From the NCBI GenBank assembly GCA_002505765.1, contig DAVZ01000020.1, positions 1 to 56,376 of the forward strand: a stretch of 56,376 nucleotides of DNA, read 5' to 3'. Under the pieces are notes generated by a model. That model was given only the letters and a program-made list of their open reading frames with translations, was not told the DNA's origin and did not search any database. This document shows, piece after piece, positions 27,706-35,980 of this stretch (position 1 is its first letter; the number at the start of each line of letters is the position of its first letter). The position numbers and the translations under genes are program-made. This stretch comes from Methanobacterium sp. UBA176. GTDB lineage: Archaea > Methanobacteriota > Methanobacteria > Methanobacteriales > Methanobacteriaceae.

Positions 27706-28448
27706 TTGCAATGACCATCGCCGGTTTTGATCCTTCAGGTGGTGCTGGAATTATAAACGACATCAAAACATTCTCTGCTTTTAATGTTTACGGAACTGCA
27801 GTTGTTACTGCACTTACTGCACAAAATATTAATAGAGTAACAGGAATCCAACCAGTTAAAACTGATTTTATAGAAAAACAAATCGATGCTGTTTTAGAGC
27901 AGGAAAAAATCAAATTTGCAAAAACAGGGATGTTATATTCTGAAGAAATAATAAAAACTGTTTCTAAAAAGATTTCAGAATATGATTTAAAGGTAGTTAT
28001 TGATCCGGTGATGATAGCAGGATCTGGTGGTTTTTTATCTAAAAAAGACTTTGCTAAATCATTAAAAAAATATATCTTACCAGTTGCAACTCTAACTACT
28101 CCTAATATGTACGAAGCTCAGGAAATTTCCGGAATTAAAATAGAGAACATGGAAGATGCAATAGAAGCAGCCCAGAAAATTGGAAAGATATGTGATGTGG
28201 TAATAACTGGAGGGCATCTTGAAGGAAAGGATGTACTTTTTGATGGTTCAATCAAGATAATTGAAGGAGAGCTCATAGAAAGCAATAACACCCATGGAAG
28301 CGGTTGTAGTTATTCAGCAGCAATTGTAGCTTCCCTTGTAAAAGGAGAAAATTTAGAGAATGCAATTAAAATTGCAGGGGAATTCGTAAAACAAAGCATT
28401 AAATACGGAAGTAGAGGAACTCTAGACCAGTTCTGGAAATTTTTTTAA
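27702..28448 (+). CDS. thiD: Hydroxymethylpyrimidine/phosphomethylpyrimidine kinase
   Basis: A 248-residue ribokinase-fold kinase that phosphorylates HMP and HMP-P for thiamine synthesis. Diagnostic are AGFDPSGGAGIINDIKTFSAF near residues 6-26, VIDPVMIAGSG near 101-111, TPNMYEAQEISG and NTHGSGCSYSAAI (catalytic Asp is replaced in wording by the GSGC anion hole typical of the family) near 196-208. It lacks the ThiN domain that many archaeal ThiD proteins carry at the C-terminus. Translationally coupled with cofC by a 4-base overlap. Confidence 0.95.
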   Translation: MIAMTIAGFDPSGGAGIINDIKTFSAFNVYGTAVVTALTAQNINRVTGIQPVKTDFIEKQIDAVLEQEKIKFAKTGMLYSEEIIKTVSKKISEYDLKVVIDPVMIAGSGGFLSKKDFAKSLKKYILPVATLTTPNMYEAQEISGIKIENMEDAIEAAQKIGKICDVVITGGHLEGKDVLFDGSIKIIEGELIESNNTHGSGCSYSAAIVASLVKGENLENAIKIAGEFVKQSIKYGSRGTLDQFWKFF

Positions 28449-28613
28449 AGTTTTTTTATAATTACGTTGATATGTATTATATTTATAATGTTATTTTTAG
28501 CTTCAGGACTTGCTATAGAAACCTTCAGTGTTTCAACAGGATGTTTAATTTTAATTGGAACTGTTTTTAAGATATTGCTGGAGAATTTATTCTTTTAATT
28601 AAAAAATAAATTT
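28449..28613 (+). terminator. Probable U-tract terminator after thiD
   Basis: The thiD stop is followed within two bases by a run of seven T at 28451-28457, and T-rich stretches continue to 28613 where the opposing ACT gene ends. Archaeal termination at U-tracts is well established, and the position between convergent units fits. Confidence 0.35.
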
Positions 28614-29045
28614 TTATAACTTATAAACTTCATCAGGTGAAAGAACAGTAACATTTCCATCTTCTAAGGCTTTAATTCCAGCATCGATATCTTCTGTACG
28701 AAGAACAACTATTGCCTGTTCTCCCCTTTTTGCAACAAAGGCATAGAGGTATTCTACATTGATATCTGCTTTATTTAAAATTTCAAGAATACCATCAAGA
28801 CCTCCAGACTTATCAGGAACTCCAATAGCAATTACATCATTCATCTTAACCACGAAGTTACCTTCTTCAAGCACCCTTTTAGCAGTTTCTGGTTCTGGAA
28901 CTATAAGCCGTAAAATACCAAATTCTGAAGTATCTGCAATAGAAAGAGCACGTATGTTAATTCCTGCATCTTTCATAATACTCAAAGCTTTCCAGAGCCT
29001 TCCTTTTTTATTTTCCAGGAAAATAGATATTTGTTTTAGTTTCAT
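28614..29045 (-). CDS. Protein with two ACT domains
   Basis: A 143-residue tandem ACT protein. The first ACT domain spans residues 1-65 (QISIFLENKKGRLWKALSIM) and the second about 70-143 (GVPDKSGGLDGILEILNKADINVEYLYAF). Proteins like this bind amino acids. The gene follows a phenylacetate-CoA ligase-like gene, a pairing common in methanogens where these genes are linked to aryl-pyruvate (for example indolepyruvate) metabolism. ATG is preceded by AGAGGCGA. A regulatory role for the ligase or pathway is inferred. Confidence 0.9.
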   Translation of the reverse strand: MKLKQISIFLENKKGRLWKALSIMKDAGINIRALSIADTSEFGILRLIVPEPETAKRVLEEGNFVVKMNDVIAIGVPDKSGGLDGILEILNKADINVEYLYAFVAKRGEQAIVVLRTEDIDAGIKALEDGNVTVLSPDEVYKL

Positions 29046-29065
29046 TTACTCGCCTCTAACCTTTT

Positions 29066-30364
29066 TTATAATTCCCTTTTATCTATAACTCTTACCGCCT
29101 TCCCTTCGCTTCTTGGAAGAGATTGGGGCTCTACAAGTGATACATTAACCCTTAATCCTAATTCACTATGAATATGATCCTCAATCATTTTTTTAGCTTC
29201 TTCCACATGTTTTACCTCATCTGAAAACAGCTTTTCAGAAGTTTCCACCTGCACTTCAAGTTCGTCCATATGGTGTGGTCTGGTTACAATTATCTGATAT
29301 TGAGGTTCAAGTCCTTCGATTTTCAAAAGAGCCTTCTCTATCTGTGATGGGAAGACAATAACCCCTCTAATCTTAAGCATATCGTCAGTACGTCCTGTAA
29401 TCCTGTCCATTTTAATAGAAGTTCTACCGCAGGAACATTTTTCATTTCTAAGAGCTGTTAAATCCTTAGTTCTAAAACGTATAATTGGCATACCTTCTCT
29501 GGTTAGTGTTGTTAAAACAAGCTCCCCCCTTTCCCCCTCAGGCAGTGTTTGAAGGGTTTTAGGGTCAATAATCTCTGGATAGAAATGATCGTCTGCAATG
29601 TGCAGTCCAGTTTTATCCTCACATTCCATGGCCACCCCAGGACCGATAATCTCAGTTAGACCGTATATGTTCAACGCACTGAGATTGAGCCTTTTTTCAA
29701 TCTCCTGACGCATTTCTTCTGTCCACATTTCAGCTCCAAAAACGCCTGCTTTTAATTTAAGATTTTCCGCTTTAATTCCTTCATTTTCAGCCACTTCAGC
29801 AAGATAAAGAGCGTATGAGGGAGTGCACGTGATTATGGTGGTACCAAAATCCTGCATGATTTCAAGCTGTCTCATGGTGTTTCCAGCTGAAATTGGGACA
29901 ACTGTAGCTCCAATTTTCTGTGTGCCGTAATGTACTCCTAATCCTCCTGTAAAAAGACCATAACCATAGGCATTTTGAATAAAATCCTTTTTATTTGCCC
30001 CCGCCATAGTAAGAGCGCGTGCCATAACTTCACTCCATATCTCAAGGTCTTTTTGAGAGTATCCTGATACAGTTGGCTTTCCTGTTGTTCCAGATGATGT
30101 GTGTACCTCAATTATTTCATCTTCAGGTACAGCAAACATTCCAAAGGGATAAGCTTCTCTTAAATCAGTTTTTGTGGTGAATGGAAGCTTTTCGATATCT
30201 TTTAAAGTTTTAATATCCTCTGTCATTATATTTAATTCCTGGAAACGTTTTCTATAATAGGGCACGTTTTCATACGCTTTTTTAACTACATCCTGCAATC
30301 TTTCCAGTTGCAACTGCTTTTTTTCCTCTTTTGACATACATTCCGATTTTTCATTCCAGATCAT
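29066..30364 (-). CDS. Phenylacetate-CoA ligase-like adenylate-forming enzyme
   Basis: A 432-residue enzyme that would activate an aryl acid (phenylacetate or indoleacetate type) to its CoA thioester with ATP. The AMP-binding motif SSGTTGKPTVSGYS lies near residues 90-103, YGLTEIIGPGVAMEC near 235-249, and DMLKIRGVIVFPSQIE near the C-terminal subdomain. The open frame begins with GTG at 30373, but that GTGAT is better read as the ribosome binding site of the ATG at 30364. In methanogens such ligases let the cell take up aryl acids as precursors of aromatic amino acids, which is family knowledge. The ACT gene follows after 20 bases. Confidence 0.92.
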   Translation of the reverse strand: MIWNEKSECMSKEEKKQLQLERLQDVVKKAYENVPYYRKRFQELNIMTEDIKTLKDIEKLPFTTKTDLREAYPFGMFAVPEDEIIEVHTSSGTTGKPTVSGYSQKDLEIWSEVMARALTMAGANKKDFIQNAYGYGLFTGGLGVHYGTQKIGATVVPISAGNTMRQLEIMQDFGTTIITCTPSYALYLAEVAENEGIKAENLKLKAGVFGAEMWTEEMRQEIEKRLNLSALNIYGLTEIIGPGVAMECEDKTGLHIADDHFYPEIIDPKTLQTLPEGERGELVLTTLTREGMPIIRFRTKDLTALRNEKCSCGRTSIKMDRITGRTDDMLKIRGVIVFPSQIEKALLKIEGLEPQYQIIVTRPHHMDELEVQVETSEKLFSDEVKHVEEAKKMIEDHIHSELGLRVNVSLVEPQSLPRSEGKAVRVIDKREL

Positions 30365-30517
30365 TACAATCACTTGCCTTAAGAATGTTGATTTTAAAAA
30401 ATTAATGGTATGATAAAGATTTTGTGAGAATTAGATTTATAGATTACTATTCTGATTCCAATAAATATTTCAAAAATTAGATTATAATCAGAAACTCAAA
30501 AATTAATCACCATGTAT

Positions 30518-31060
30518 TTAAGCGTATCTATCACTTTCACCGATTATATAAAGATAAATTTGTTCTTTAAGATTAACTTTAGACGGAACCCATCCATTAA
30601 ATTTCCATACATGGGAAACAACGCGAGAACCAGGCTTTAATTCACTTAAAAGTTTTGGTTTCAGTTTTTGATTGGAATCTTTCCATAGAAAAAGAGTAAC
30701 CAGTGTTGCATTACTGATATTTTGATTGAAAAGATTTCCCCACTTTATTTTGACCTTATTTTGTAGTTTAGAGATTCTCACCATTATAAGCGACCATAAT
30801 ACACGAATAGGATCGGCTTCTATCCCCACAGCCTTAGAATTATATCTTTTGGCAGCTTCAATCACAATTCTTCCATCACCTGAACCTAAATCATAAACAA
30901 TATCCCCTGAATTTGCCTCACCCATCTCCAGCATCTTTTTAACCACCCTCTTAGATGTTGGCTCCCATCCAGCGCCTATGCTGAAAGTCCAGAAAATCCA
31001 GATAAAAATAATGGCAATTACAGAAATTACGAATAATAAAGCAGCAAATGGAGCATCCAA
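30518..31060 (-). CDS. Membrane-anchored class I SAM-dependent methyltransferase
   Basis: A protein of about 180 residues. An N-terminal hydrophobic segment (FAALLFVISVIAIIFIWIFW) is followed by a small methyltransferase domain with motif I DIVYDLGSGDGRIVIEAAKR and acidic AVGIEADPIRVLW. The LFLWKDSNQKLKPKLLSEL segment is typical for the FAM173/lysine-methyltransferase-like group. AGGAGA at 31068-31073 supports TTG at 31060 as start rather than TTG at 31081. It lies 32 bases after the superoxide dismutase gene on the same strand. Its target is unknown. Confidence 0.82.
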   Translation of the reverse strand: MDAPFAALLFVISVIAIIFIWIFWTFSIGAGWEPTSKRVVKKMLEMGEANSGDIVYDLGSGDGRIVIEAAKRYNSKAVGIEADPIRVLWSLIMVRISKLQNKVKIKWGNLFNQNISNATLVTLFLWKDSNQKLKPKLLSELKPGSRVVSHVWKFNGWVPSKVNLKEQIYLYIIGESDRYA

Positions 31061-31092
31061 AGCCAAATCTCCTGAAAACAAAAATTAAATGG

Positions 31093-31713
31093 TTAAAGTT
31101 TAACTTTTAACCATGCTTCAACTCTTCTATTAACTTCATCCCAGTTTACTATGTTCCAGAATGCTCCAACGAAGTCAGGACGGACATTTTTATAGTCCAG
31201 GTAATAAGCGTGTTCCCAAACATCCAGCACCATCATTGGAATCCATCTTGGTGCTACATTAACGTTGTGTTTTTCGTATTGTAGAATAAAAAGTCTATCT
31301 GTGTTTTTGCACATGGCAAGTACTGCCCAACCAGATCCTTCTGTACTTATGGCTGCCTGGGAAAACTCTTTTTTAAATCTTTCAAAGCTTTTAAAGTCTT
31401 TTTTTATGTACTCTGCCACTGTTTCTGTGGGCTCACCACCGTTTTCACTTGCAGGACCCATGTTATCCCAGAATAGCCTATGTAATTGATGTCCGCCTGC
31501 ATTAAATGAAAGTTCTTTTGCCTTGGCCTTAACATCAAAATCTTCACCTTTTTCTCTTGATTCATCAAAGAGTTTCAATATGGCATTTGCAGCATCTACA
31601 TATGCTTGATGGTGCTTGTCGTGGTGTATTGTCAACTGTTCCTTTGAAATGTAGGGTTCCAGTGCATCATAGTCATATGGGAGTTCAGGTAATTCATAAA
31701 ATTTCTTTTCCAT
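31093..31713 (-). CDS. sod: Superoxide dismutase, Fe/Mn family
   Basis: A 206-residue enzyme that dismutates superoxide. Metal ligands are visible in LTIHHDKHHQAYV (first His), GGHQLHRLFWDNM (second His) and MMVLDVWEHAYYLDY (Asp and His). The open frame extends upstream to 31824 but overlaps the peroxiredoxin gene; AAGGAGG ahead of the ATG at 31713 and the family N-terminus (FYELPELPYDYDALEP) fix the start. Iron is the likely metal, as in related Methanobacteriales, but sequence alone does not decide. It is part of a minus-strand oxygen-defence block. Confidence 0.96.
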   Translation of the reverse strand: MEKKFYELPELPYDYDALEPYISKEQLTIHHDKHHQAYVDAANAILKLFDESREKGEDFDVKAKAKELSFNAGGHQLHRLFWDNMGPASENGGEPTETVAEYIKKDFKSFERFKKEFSQAAISTEGSGWAVLAMCKNTDRLFILQYEKHNVNVAPRWIPMMVLDVWEHAYYLDYKNVRPDFVGAFWNIVNWDEVNRRVEAWLKVKL

Positions 31714-31732
31714 ATACGACACCTCCTTGGGG

Positions 31733-32473
31733 TTAAATATTTCTCCACCTAGAAGTTTTGTACTTCTTATACCATGGCTTGTGGCATAACCACCAATCCA
31801 TACACAGGTATTCTCCTTCTCCAACCTTTCGAACTCTTTCTATCATTGCTTCCTGATCTTGAGCCGGTGGAATAATCACGTTGCTTCCCAGCAGCCTGTT
31901 TGCTGGCCAGTTAGCAGGCATAGCTACGCCCTCACTATCTGCTATCTTAAGTCCTTCAACAGCTCTTAATATCTCATCAATGTTCCTTCCAAGTTCTTGA
32001 GGGTAATATTTAATTGCTCTAATTATTCCTTTAGGATCAACAATGAACACTGCTCTAACAGTGTTTGTTCCCTTTGCAGGATGGACAAGACCCAGTTTAT
32101 CGGCAATTTCTCCTGTATCTGCAATGATCGGGAATTCAATCCTTATGCTGAGGTTCTCTTTTATCCATTCTATCCATTTTAGATGTGAAAAAATCTGATC
32201 AATGCTTAAACCTATTAATTCACAACTCAGAAGTTTGAATTTAATGAAATTTCTCTGGAATTCCACAAATTCCGTGGTACAGACCGGTGTAAAATCTGCA
32301 GGATGACTGAAAAGAACAAACCACTTACCTTTAAATTTTTTAGGTAAATTAATCATACCATGGGTAGTTTTTACATCTTTAATCTTAGGGAATTCATCTC
32401 CTATTAAAGGCATTCCTCCAGCATCTTTCTTTTTAGTTTTTCTAACTTCATAGATTTTTACCTTACTTCCCAT
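31733..32473 (-). CDS. Peroxiredoxin (Prx6/AhpC-TSA type, archaeal)
   Basis: A 246-residue peroxidase reducing hydrogen and organic peroxides. The peroxidatic Cys65 sits in PADFTPVCTTEF. The C-terminal CMDWWLCHK is the conserved CxDWWxC motif with resolving cysteines of the archaeal type. GGGGGTCT precedes the ATG at 32473. Compared with the usual archaeal start (MPLIGDEFP) it has about 20 extra, basic residues at the N-terminus (GSKVKIYEVRKTKKKDAGG). sod follows 19 bases after its stop on the same strand. Confidence 0.94.
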   Translation of the reverse strand: MGSKVKIYEVRKTKKKDAGGMPLIGDEFPKIKDVKTTHGMINLPKKFKGKWFVLFSHPADFTPVCTTEFVEFQRNFIKFKLLSCELIGLSIDQIFSHLKWIEWIKENLSIRIEFPIIADTGEIADKLGLVHPAKGTNTVRAVFIVDPKGIIRAIKYYPQELGRNIDEILRAVEGLKIADSEGVAMPANWPANRLLGSNVIIPPAQDQEAMIERVRKVGEGEYLCMDWWLCHKPWYKKYKTSRWRNI

Positions 32474-32718
32474 TTTAGACCCCCGTTAAAGGACATTTTG
32501 ATTATTATATTATCTTTGATATTAATAATGATTTCGCTTTTATTAAGAGCATAAAGTAAAAATTTAATTCATTTTTTTAATATTTTGGAAAAATAAGCGA
32601 TTAACACGGTTAAAAATAAGTATACATCTACAATTTAAGTTATTTTTTGAATATAAAATTGTATTATCAGTTTAAAATAGTTTACATGACAATTAATTAA
32701 ATAAGAAAGTAAAAAAAA

Positions 32719-33231
32719 TTATTCCTCTTTTACTGGAGGATTAAATACTCTTAGACCAAGCTCTGAGTCAAGCATGAATAATCCGCCTGGAGAATCAGCA
32801 GTAAGCTTTACCCTTTGAAGTACGCCGCTTGCAGATTCCTCTTCTTCAACCTGTTCAGCTACATACCATTGCAGAAAATTGGTTGTTGCGTGGTCGCTTT
32901 CAGCTACTGAAATGTCTACTAAATCGTTTATAAGTCCAGTGACCATTTTTTCATGCTCGTAAACATGTTCAAACACTGCAAGTGGAGAGTCCCATTCTTT
33001 TTGAGGTTCATCTATAGCAGTTAAATCCACCCGTTCACCCCTTGCAACGATATAATCATAGAATTTCATTGCATGGATTAATTCTTCCTGTGCCTGAGCT
33101 CTCATCCAGTTTGCAAAACCACTTAAGTTTATTGATTCAAAATAGGCTTCCATTGCAAGATAAAGGTATGCAGAATATAGTTCAGCATTAAGCTGAGAAT
33201 TCAATGCATTCAAAACACGTTTTTTAATCAT
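32719..33231 (-). CDS. ftn: Ferritin (non-heme)
   Basis: A 170-residue four-helix-bundle ferritin storing iron and removing Fe(II) that would fuel Fenton chemistry. Ferroxidase residues are in place: E17 and Y24 in NAELYSAYLYL, E50/H53 in EELIHAM, E94 in YEHEKMV and Q127 in AEQVEEEE (approximate numbering). AGGTGG lies ahead of the ATG. The gene is 16 bases downstream of fprA on the same strand, and a 245-base AT-rich gap separates it from the peroxiredoxin gene. Confidence 0.95.
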   Translation of the reverse strand: MIKKRVLNALNSQLNAELYSAYLYLAMEAYFESINLSGFANWMRAQAQEELIHAMKFYDYIVARGERVDLTAIDEPQKEWDSPLAVFEHVYEHEKMVTGLINDLVDISVAESDHATTNFLQWYVAEQVEEEESASGVLQRVKLTADSPGGLFMLDSELGLRVFNPPVKEE

Positions 33232-33247
33232 ATTACCACCTCATTTA

Positions 33248-34429
33248 TTAACTAAAATCCAGTTCTGCATGTTTTTCATATATTTCCTGAGCTAAATTAT
33301 CAATTTTACTAAAATCGTTTTCAGTAGGATATCCCTTAATTAGAACGGGTTCGATAATTTCGACTTTTAAATTAGCCAATAGTCCTTTAAGTAAGTCTAC
33401 TGTTCTTCCACCCCATCCAAATGAACCTATAATCGATATAAACTTTAATTTAGGCCTTAAAGCATTTACAAGGTATGCTGCATAAACTGCGCTGGGATGC
33501 GGCCCTGTAAGGACTGTTGGTGTAGCAATTACCAGAGTGGAAGCATCAACCAAGGCAAGAGCTAAATCACCTGTATCAGCAGTGGTTAAATTAAAAGGTT
33601 TAACCTTTATTCCCTTATCAATCAGACATTCGATAAGATGATCAACCAATTCCCTTGTACTTCCGTGCATTGATACATAGGGAACGATTACTTCATTTTT
33701 TGTTGAATCAGATATCCATTCTCTATATGCATCCAAAATGAATTGGGGATTTTTATATAAGGGACCATGGCTTGGTGCGATAATCTCAATTTGTAAATTT
33801 TCCAATTTTTCAATGTTTTTTTGGATAAATGGCTTGAAGGGCATCATGATTTCTGCATAATACCTTTTTGCAGCTCTGTATATTGATGATTCATCATTTG
33901 CATAGAGATCACTTGTTGCAAAGTGTGATCCAAAAAAATCACATGAAAACAGTATTCTGTCTTCTTCAAGGTAACTGACCATTGTTTCAGGCCAGTGCAC
34001 CCATGGAGTGTAAAAAAATTTGAGAGTTTTATTTCCAAGGGAAATTGCCTCTCCATCATCCACTGTTTGAAATCTTTCTTCTTCGATTAAAAGTAGTTCT
34101 ATTAAAAGCTCTTTACATTTAGGGTTAGTTATAATCTTTGCTTCAGGGTAAAGTCCAAGTATTTCGGGTATTAAACCTGAATGATCCTGCTCTGCATGGT
34201 GAGAAATAATATAGTCAATATTTAAACCTGCCTTTTTGATATTACCTAAAAATTCGCGTTTTTTAGATGGATCTGCCGTATCGATTAAAGCTGTTTTTTC
34301 GCTTCCCTGTATTAAATATGAATTATAACTTGTTCCCTCTGGAAGAGGGATAATTTCATCGAATAGTTTTCTATCCCAGTCTATAACACCCACCGAATAA
34401 ATGTCTTGTTTTATTATTCTTGATGTCAT
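33248..34429 (-). CDS. fprA: F420H2 oxidase / flavodiiron protein
   Basis: A 393-residue flavodiiron protein that reduces O2 to water with reduced coenzyme F420 in methanogens. The metallo-beta-lactamase-like domain has the diiron motif HHAEQDHSG near residue 84, then DFFGSH and PSHGPLY ligands. A flavodoxin domain with YVSMHGSTRELVDHL near 257 and IIGSFGWGGR near 350 binds FMN. The open frame extends upstream to 34504 over the rubredoxin gene, but the ATG at 34429, one base after the rubredoxin stop, fits the family start. The rubredoxin-FprA coupling suggests the small protein serves the same electron path. Confidence 0.95.
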   Translation of the reverse strand: MTSRIIKQDIYSVGVIDWDRKLFDEIIPLPEGTSYNSYLIQGSEKTALIDTADPSKKREFLGNIKKAGLNIDYIISHHAEQDHSGLIPEILGLYPEAKIITNPKCKELLIELLLIEEERFQTVDDGEAISLGNKTLKFFYTPWVHWPETMVSYLEEDRILFSCDFFGSHFATSDLYANDESSIYRAAKRYYAEIMMPFKPFIQKNIEKLENLQIEIIAPSHGPLYKNPQFILDAYREWISDSTKNEVIVPYVSMHGSTRELVDHLIECLIDKGIKVKPFNLTTADTGDLALALVDASTLVIATPTVLTGPHPSAVYAAYLVNALRPKLKFISIIGSFGWGGRTVDLLKGLLANLKVEIIEPVLIKGYPTENDFSKIDNLAQEIYEKHAELDFS

Positions 34430-34430
34430 T

Positions 34431-34592
34431 TTAATCCACTGGTTCAAACATGTCCTTTCCAACACCGCACATTGGACAGAGCCAATCGTCCGGTAGGTCT
34501 TCAAATGAAGTTCCTGGTTCTATTCCAGAAATAGGGTCTCCTTCTTCAGGGTCATAAATATATCCACATGCTATACATCTGTATTTCTGCAT
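34431..34592 (-). CDS. Rubredoxin 1
   Basis: A 53-residue one-iron electron carrier. The four iron ligands are C6 and C9 in CIACGY and C39 and C42 in CPMCG. The aromatic core YIYDP, EPGTSFEDLPDDW is canonical. ATG start is preceded by GGTAAT. It is the last of three rubredoxin genes in transcription order, and its TAA is one base from the fprA ATG, so the two are translationally coupled. Confidence 0.95.
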   Translation of the reverse strand: MQKYRCIACGYIYDPEEGDPISGIEPGTSFEDLPDDWLCPMCGVGKDMFEPVD

Positions 34593-34652
34593 TTTATTAC
34601 CTCAAATAAATTTCTATTTTTAGTTTTGAAAATTTAAAAAAATTTTCTCAAA

Positions 34653-34814
34653 TTATTTAACCTCATCAAATTTAATTTTCCCTGCACCACATATTGGGCA
34701 ACGCCACAGATCTGGAAGATCCTTAAAATCGGTTCCTGGATCTGTATTTCGTCTTGTTTCACATTTTTCAGGGTCATATATGTATCCACAGACTCTGCAT
34801 TTGAATTTTTGCAT
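34653..34814 (-). CDS. Rubredoxin 2, variant with a fifth cysteine
   Basis: A 53-residue rubredoxin with ligands C6, C9, C39 and C42. An additional C18 in the loop YDPEKCETRRN replaces the acidic EEGD of normal rubredoxins, and the C-terminal knuckle reads WRCPICGAGKIKF. ATG start preceded by GGTAAAAT. Between this gene and rubredoxin 1 are 60 bases. It shares R-x-N loop and GAGK end with rubredoxin 3, so these two form a subgroup. Confidence 0.94.
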   Translation of the reverse strand: MQKFKCRVCGYIYDPEKCETRRNTDPGTDFKDLPDLWRCPICGAGKIKFDEVK

Positions 34815-34854
34815 TATTTTACCTCAAATCTTTGATTTTGTGGTTCAGAAATTA

Positions 34855-34891
34855 CAAATCCGAGATTTGTAAACTCGCAACTTATGTTGCA
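34855..34891. repeat. Pair of hairpins between rubredoxin genes 2 and 3
   Basis: A perfect 7-bp stem ACAAATC-CGA-GATTTGT (34855-34871) is followed six bases later by GCAAC-TTAT-GTTGC (34878-34891). The double arrangement resembles the hairpin pairs seen at 53578 and 54161. In the rubredoxin transcript it would lie in the 189-base gap and could be a processing, attenuation or insertion site. Confidence 0.65.
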
Positions 34892-35003
34892 AGAAATTAA
34901 ATTCCTTCAACCTTGAAATCTCTGTTTAATAAAGTTTCAAGAGAATAAAAGCATTTCCCTTAAGTCATTTAAGATTTCTCCATATTAAATTATTTGCCAT
35001 TTA

Positions 35004-35168
35004 TTATCTTATTGGTAAAAATCGAATTTTACCAGCTCCACAATGTGGACAACGCCAGTAAGGGTCTAAATTTTCAAATGGAGTGCCTGGTTCTACATTA
35101 CTTCTAGATTCGCCTTCTTCAGGGTCGTATATATATCCACAAATTTTACATTTATATTTTTGAGCCAT
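35004..35168 (-). CDS. Rubredoxin 3
   Basis: A 54-residue rubredoxin with ligands C7, C10, C40 and C43 (CKICGY; CPHCGAGK). The loop EEGESRSNVEPG and the WRCP end group it with rubredoxin 2. ATG start is preceded by GGGTGA. Two stop codons stand in tandem (35004-35006 and 35001-35003). It is the first gene of the rubredoxin-fprA-ferritin series in transcription order. Confidence 0.94.
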   Translation of the reverse strand: MAQKYKCKICGYIYDPEEGESRSNVEPGTPFENLDPYWRCPHCGAGKIRFLPIR

Positions 35169-35492
35169 AAATTCACCCATAACTTTATTTAAATTTTATT
35201 AAATATTTTTTATATTTTAATATTAATAAATCTTGCAGAAATGATCTTTATTATGAGAATGAATATGAAACATTTAATAATTGTTTGATTAAGGATAATA
35301 CTCATAGAAAGGTCTTTCCCATGATTATATTTCTCCTTTTAAACATTTAAACGATGCTTTAATTGGGAATTTAACTTATTCAATATATATTTTATATCCC
35401 AATTTTTTAATTTTCTCTTTAGATGTTTTATTTCGTAATTTATCTGTCACTCTGTAAAGTCTATTTTAGAATCCTTGAATTTATTTTCGATT

Positions 35493-35960
35493 TTATTTAT
35501 CGAAATTGTAATTTCTTTTCTTGGTCTTGGTTACACAAAGCAGATAAATATTGGAAACGCAGAATCTGTTTTTTAACCTTTCAAGATGGTTCCTGTAACC
35601 CTCTTTATACCTAAAAGACAATTCTAGCAATATACCTTCCCTAAAAAGTTAAAAGTCCCTTAAGTCAAGGTACTTGGATGCAAACGTTATAATCTCATAA
35701 AACCATCTATTTTTTTTGGATTATCTTAATACTTCATTGAAACATTAAATGCAGCCACACAGCCTAAAACTACCATTCCTACATAAGGATCAAGGATGCA
35801 ATAATAGAAATAGAAGTACTAAACTCCAACTGCATTATATAGAGACCAGTTTTTTTTAATTGGATAGATAAGCATCTGATCCTTTTAATAAACACTTCAT
35901 AAAATGCTCCCAAATAGAAATAAATCAAAATTGGATAGTATATAATGATATGTTTAAAGT
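35493..35960 (-). pseudogene. Degraded coding remnants in a gene-free stretch
   Basis: The 812 bases between 35169 and 35980 hold no intact gene. On the minus strand some protein-like fragments can be read: YKEGYRNHLERLKNRF in a frame ending at 35493-35495, and, nearer 35720-35800, LDPYVGMVVLGCVAAFNVSM followed by KY and a stop, with an upstream hydrophobic fragment (PILIYFYLGAFYEVF) in another frame at about 35890-35935. The fragments look like a decayed membrane protein gene and a second basic fragment. They may be unrelated; the call is weak. Confidence 0.3.
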
Positions 35961-35980
35961 TTTTTTCCCCATTTAAAAAA

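Noticed and set aside
28488..28598. 36-codon hydrophobic frame (MLFLASGLAIETFSVSTG...) between thiD and the ACT gene
   Set aside because: Looks like a membrane span, but has no ribosome binding site and lies in a terminator-like T-rich stretch; kept only as a note.
29066..31081. Idea that the ACT protein, ligase and methyltransferase form a novel biosynthetic cluster
   Set aside because: The ligase-ACT pair is a known methanogen arrangement, and the methyltransferase belongs by strand and spacing to the superoxide dismutase side.
31714..31824. N-terminal extension of the superoxide dismutase frame
   Set aside because: It overlaps the peroxiredoxin coding end and translates to a non-homologous peptide; AAGGAGG ahead of 31713 fixes the real start.
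34430..34504. N-terminal extension of the fprA frame
   Set aside because: The extra 25 residues are an out-of-frame reading of rubredoxin 1.
35423..35614. Plus-strand frame of 63 codons in the gap after rubredoxin 3
   Set aside because: Phe/Tyr/Cys-rich translation of AT-rich DNA, no ribosome binding site, no family resemblance.
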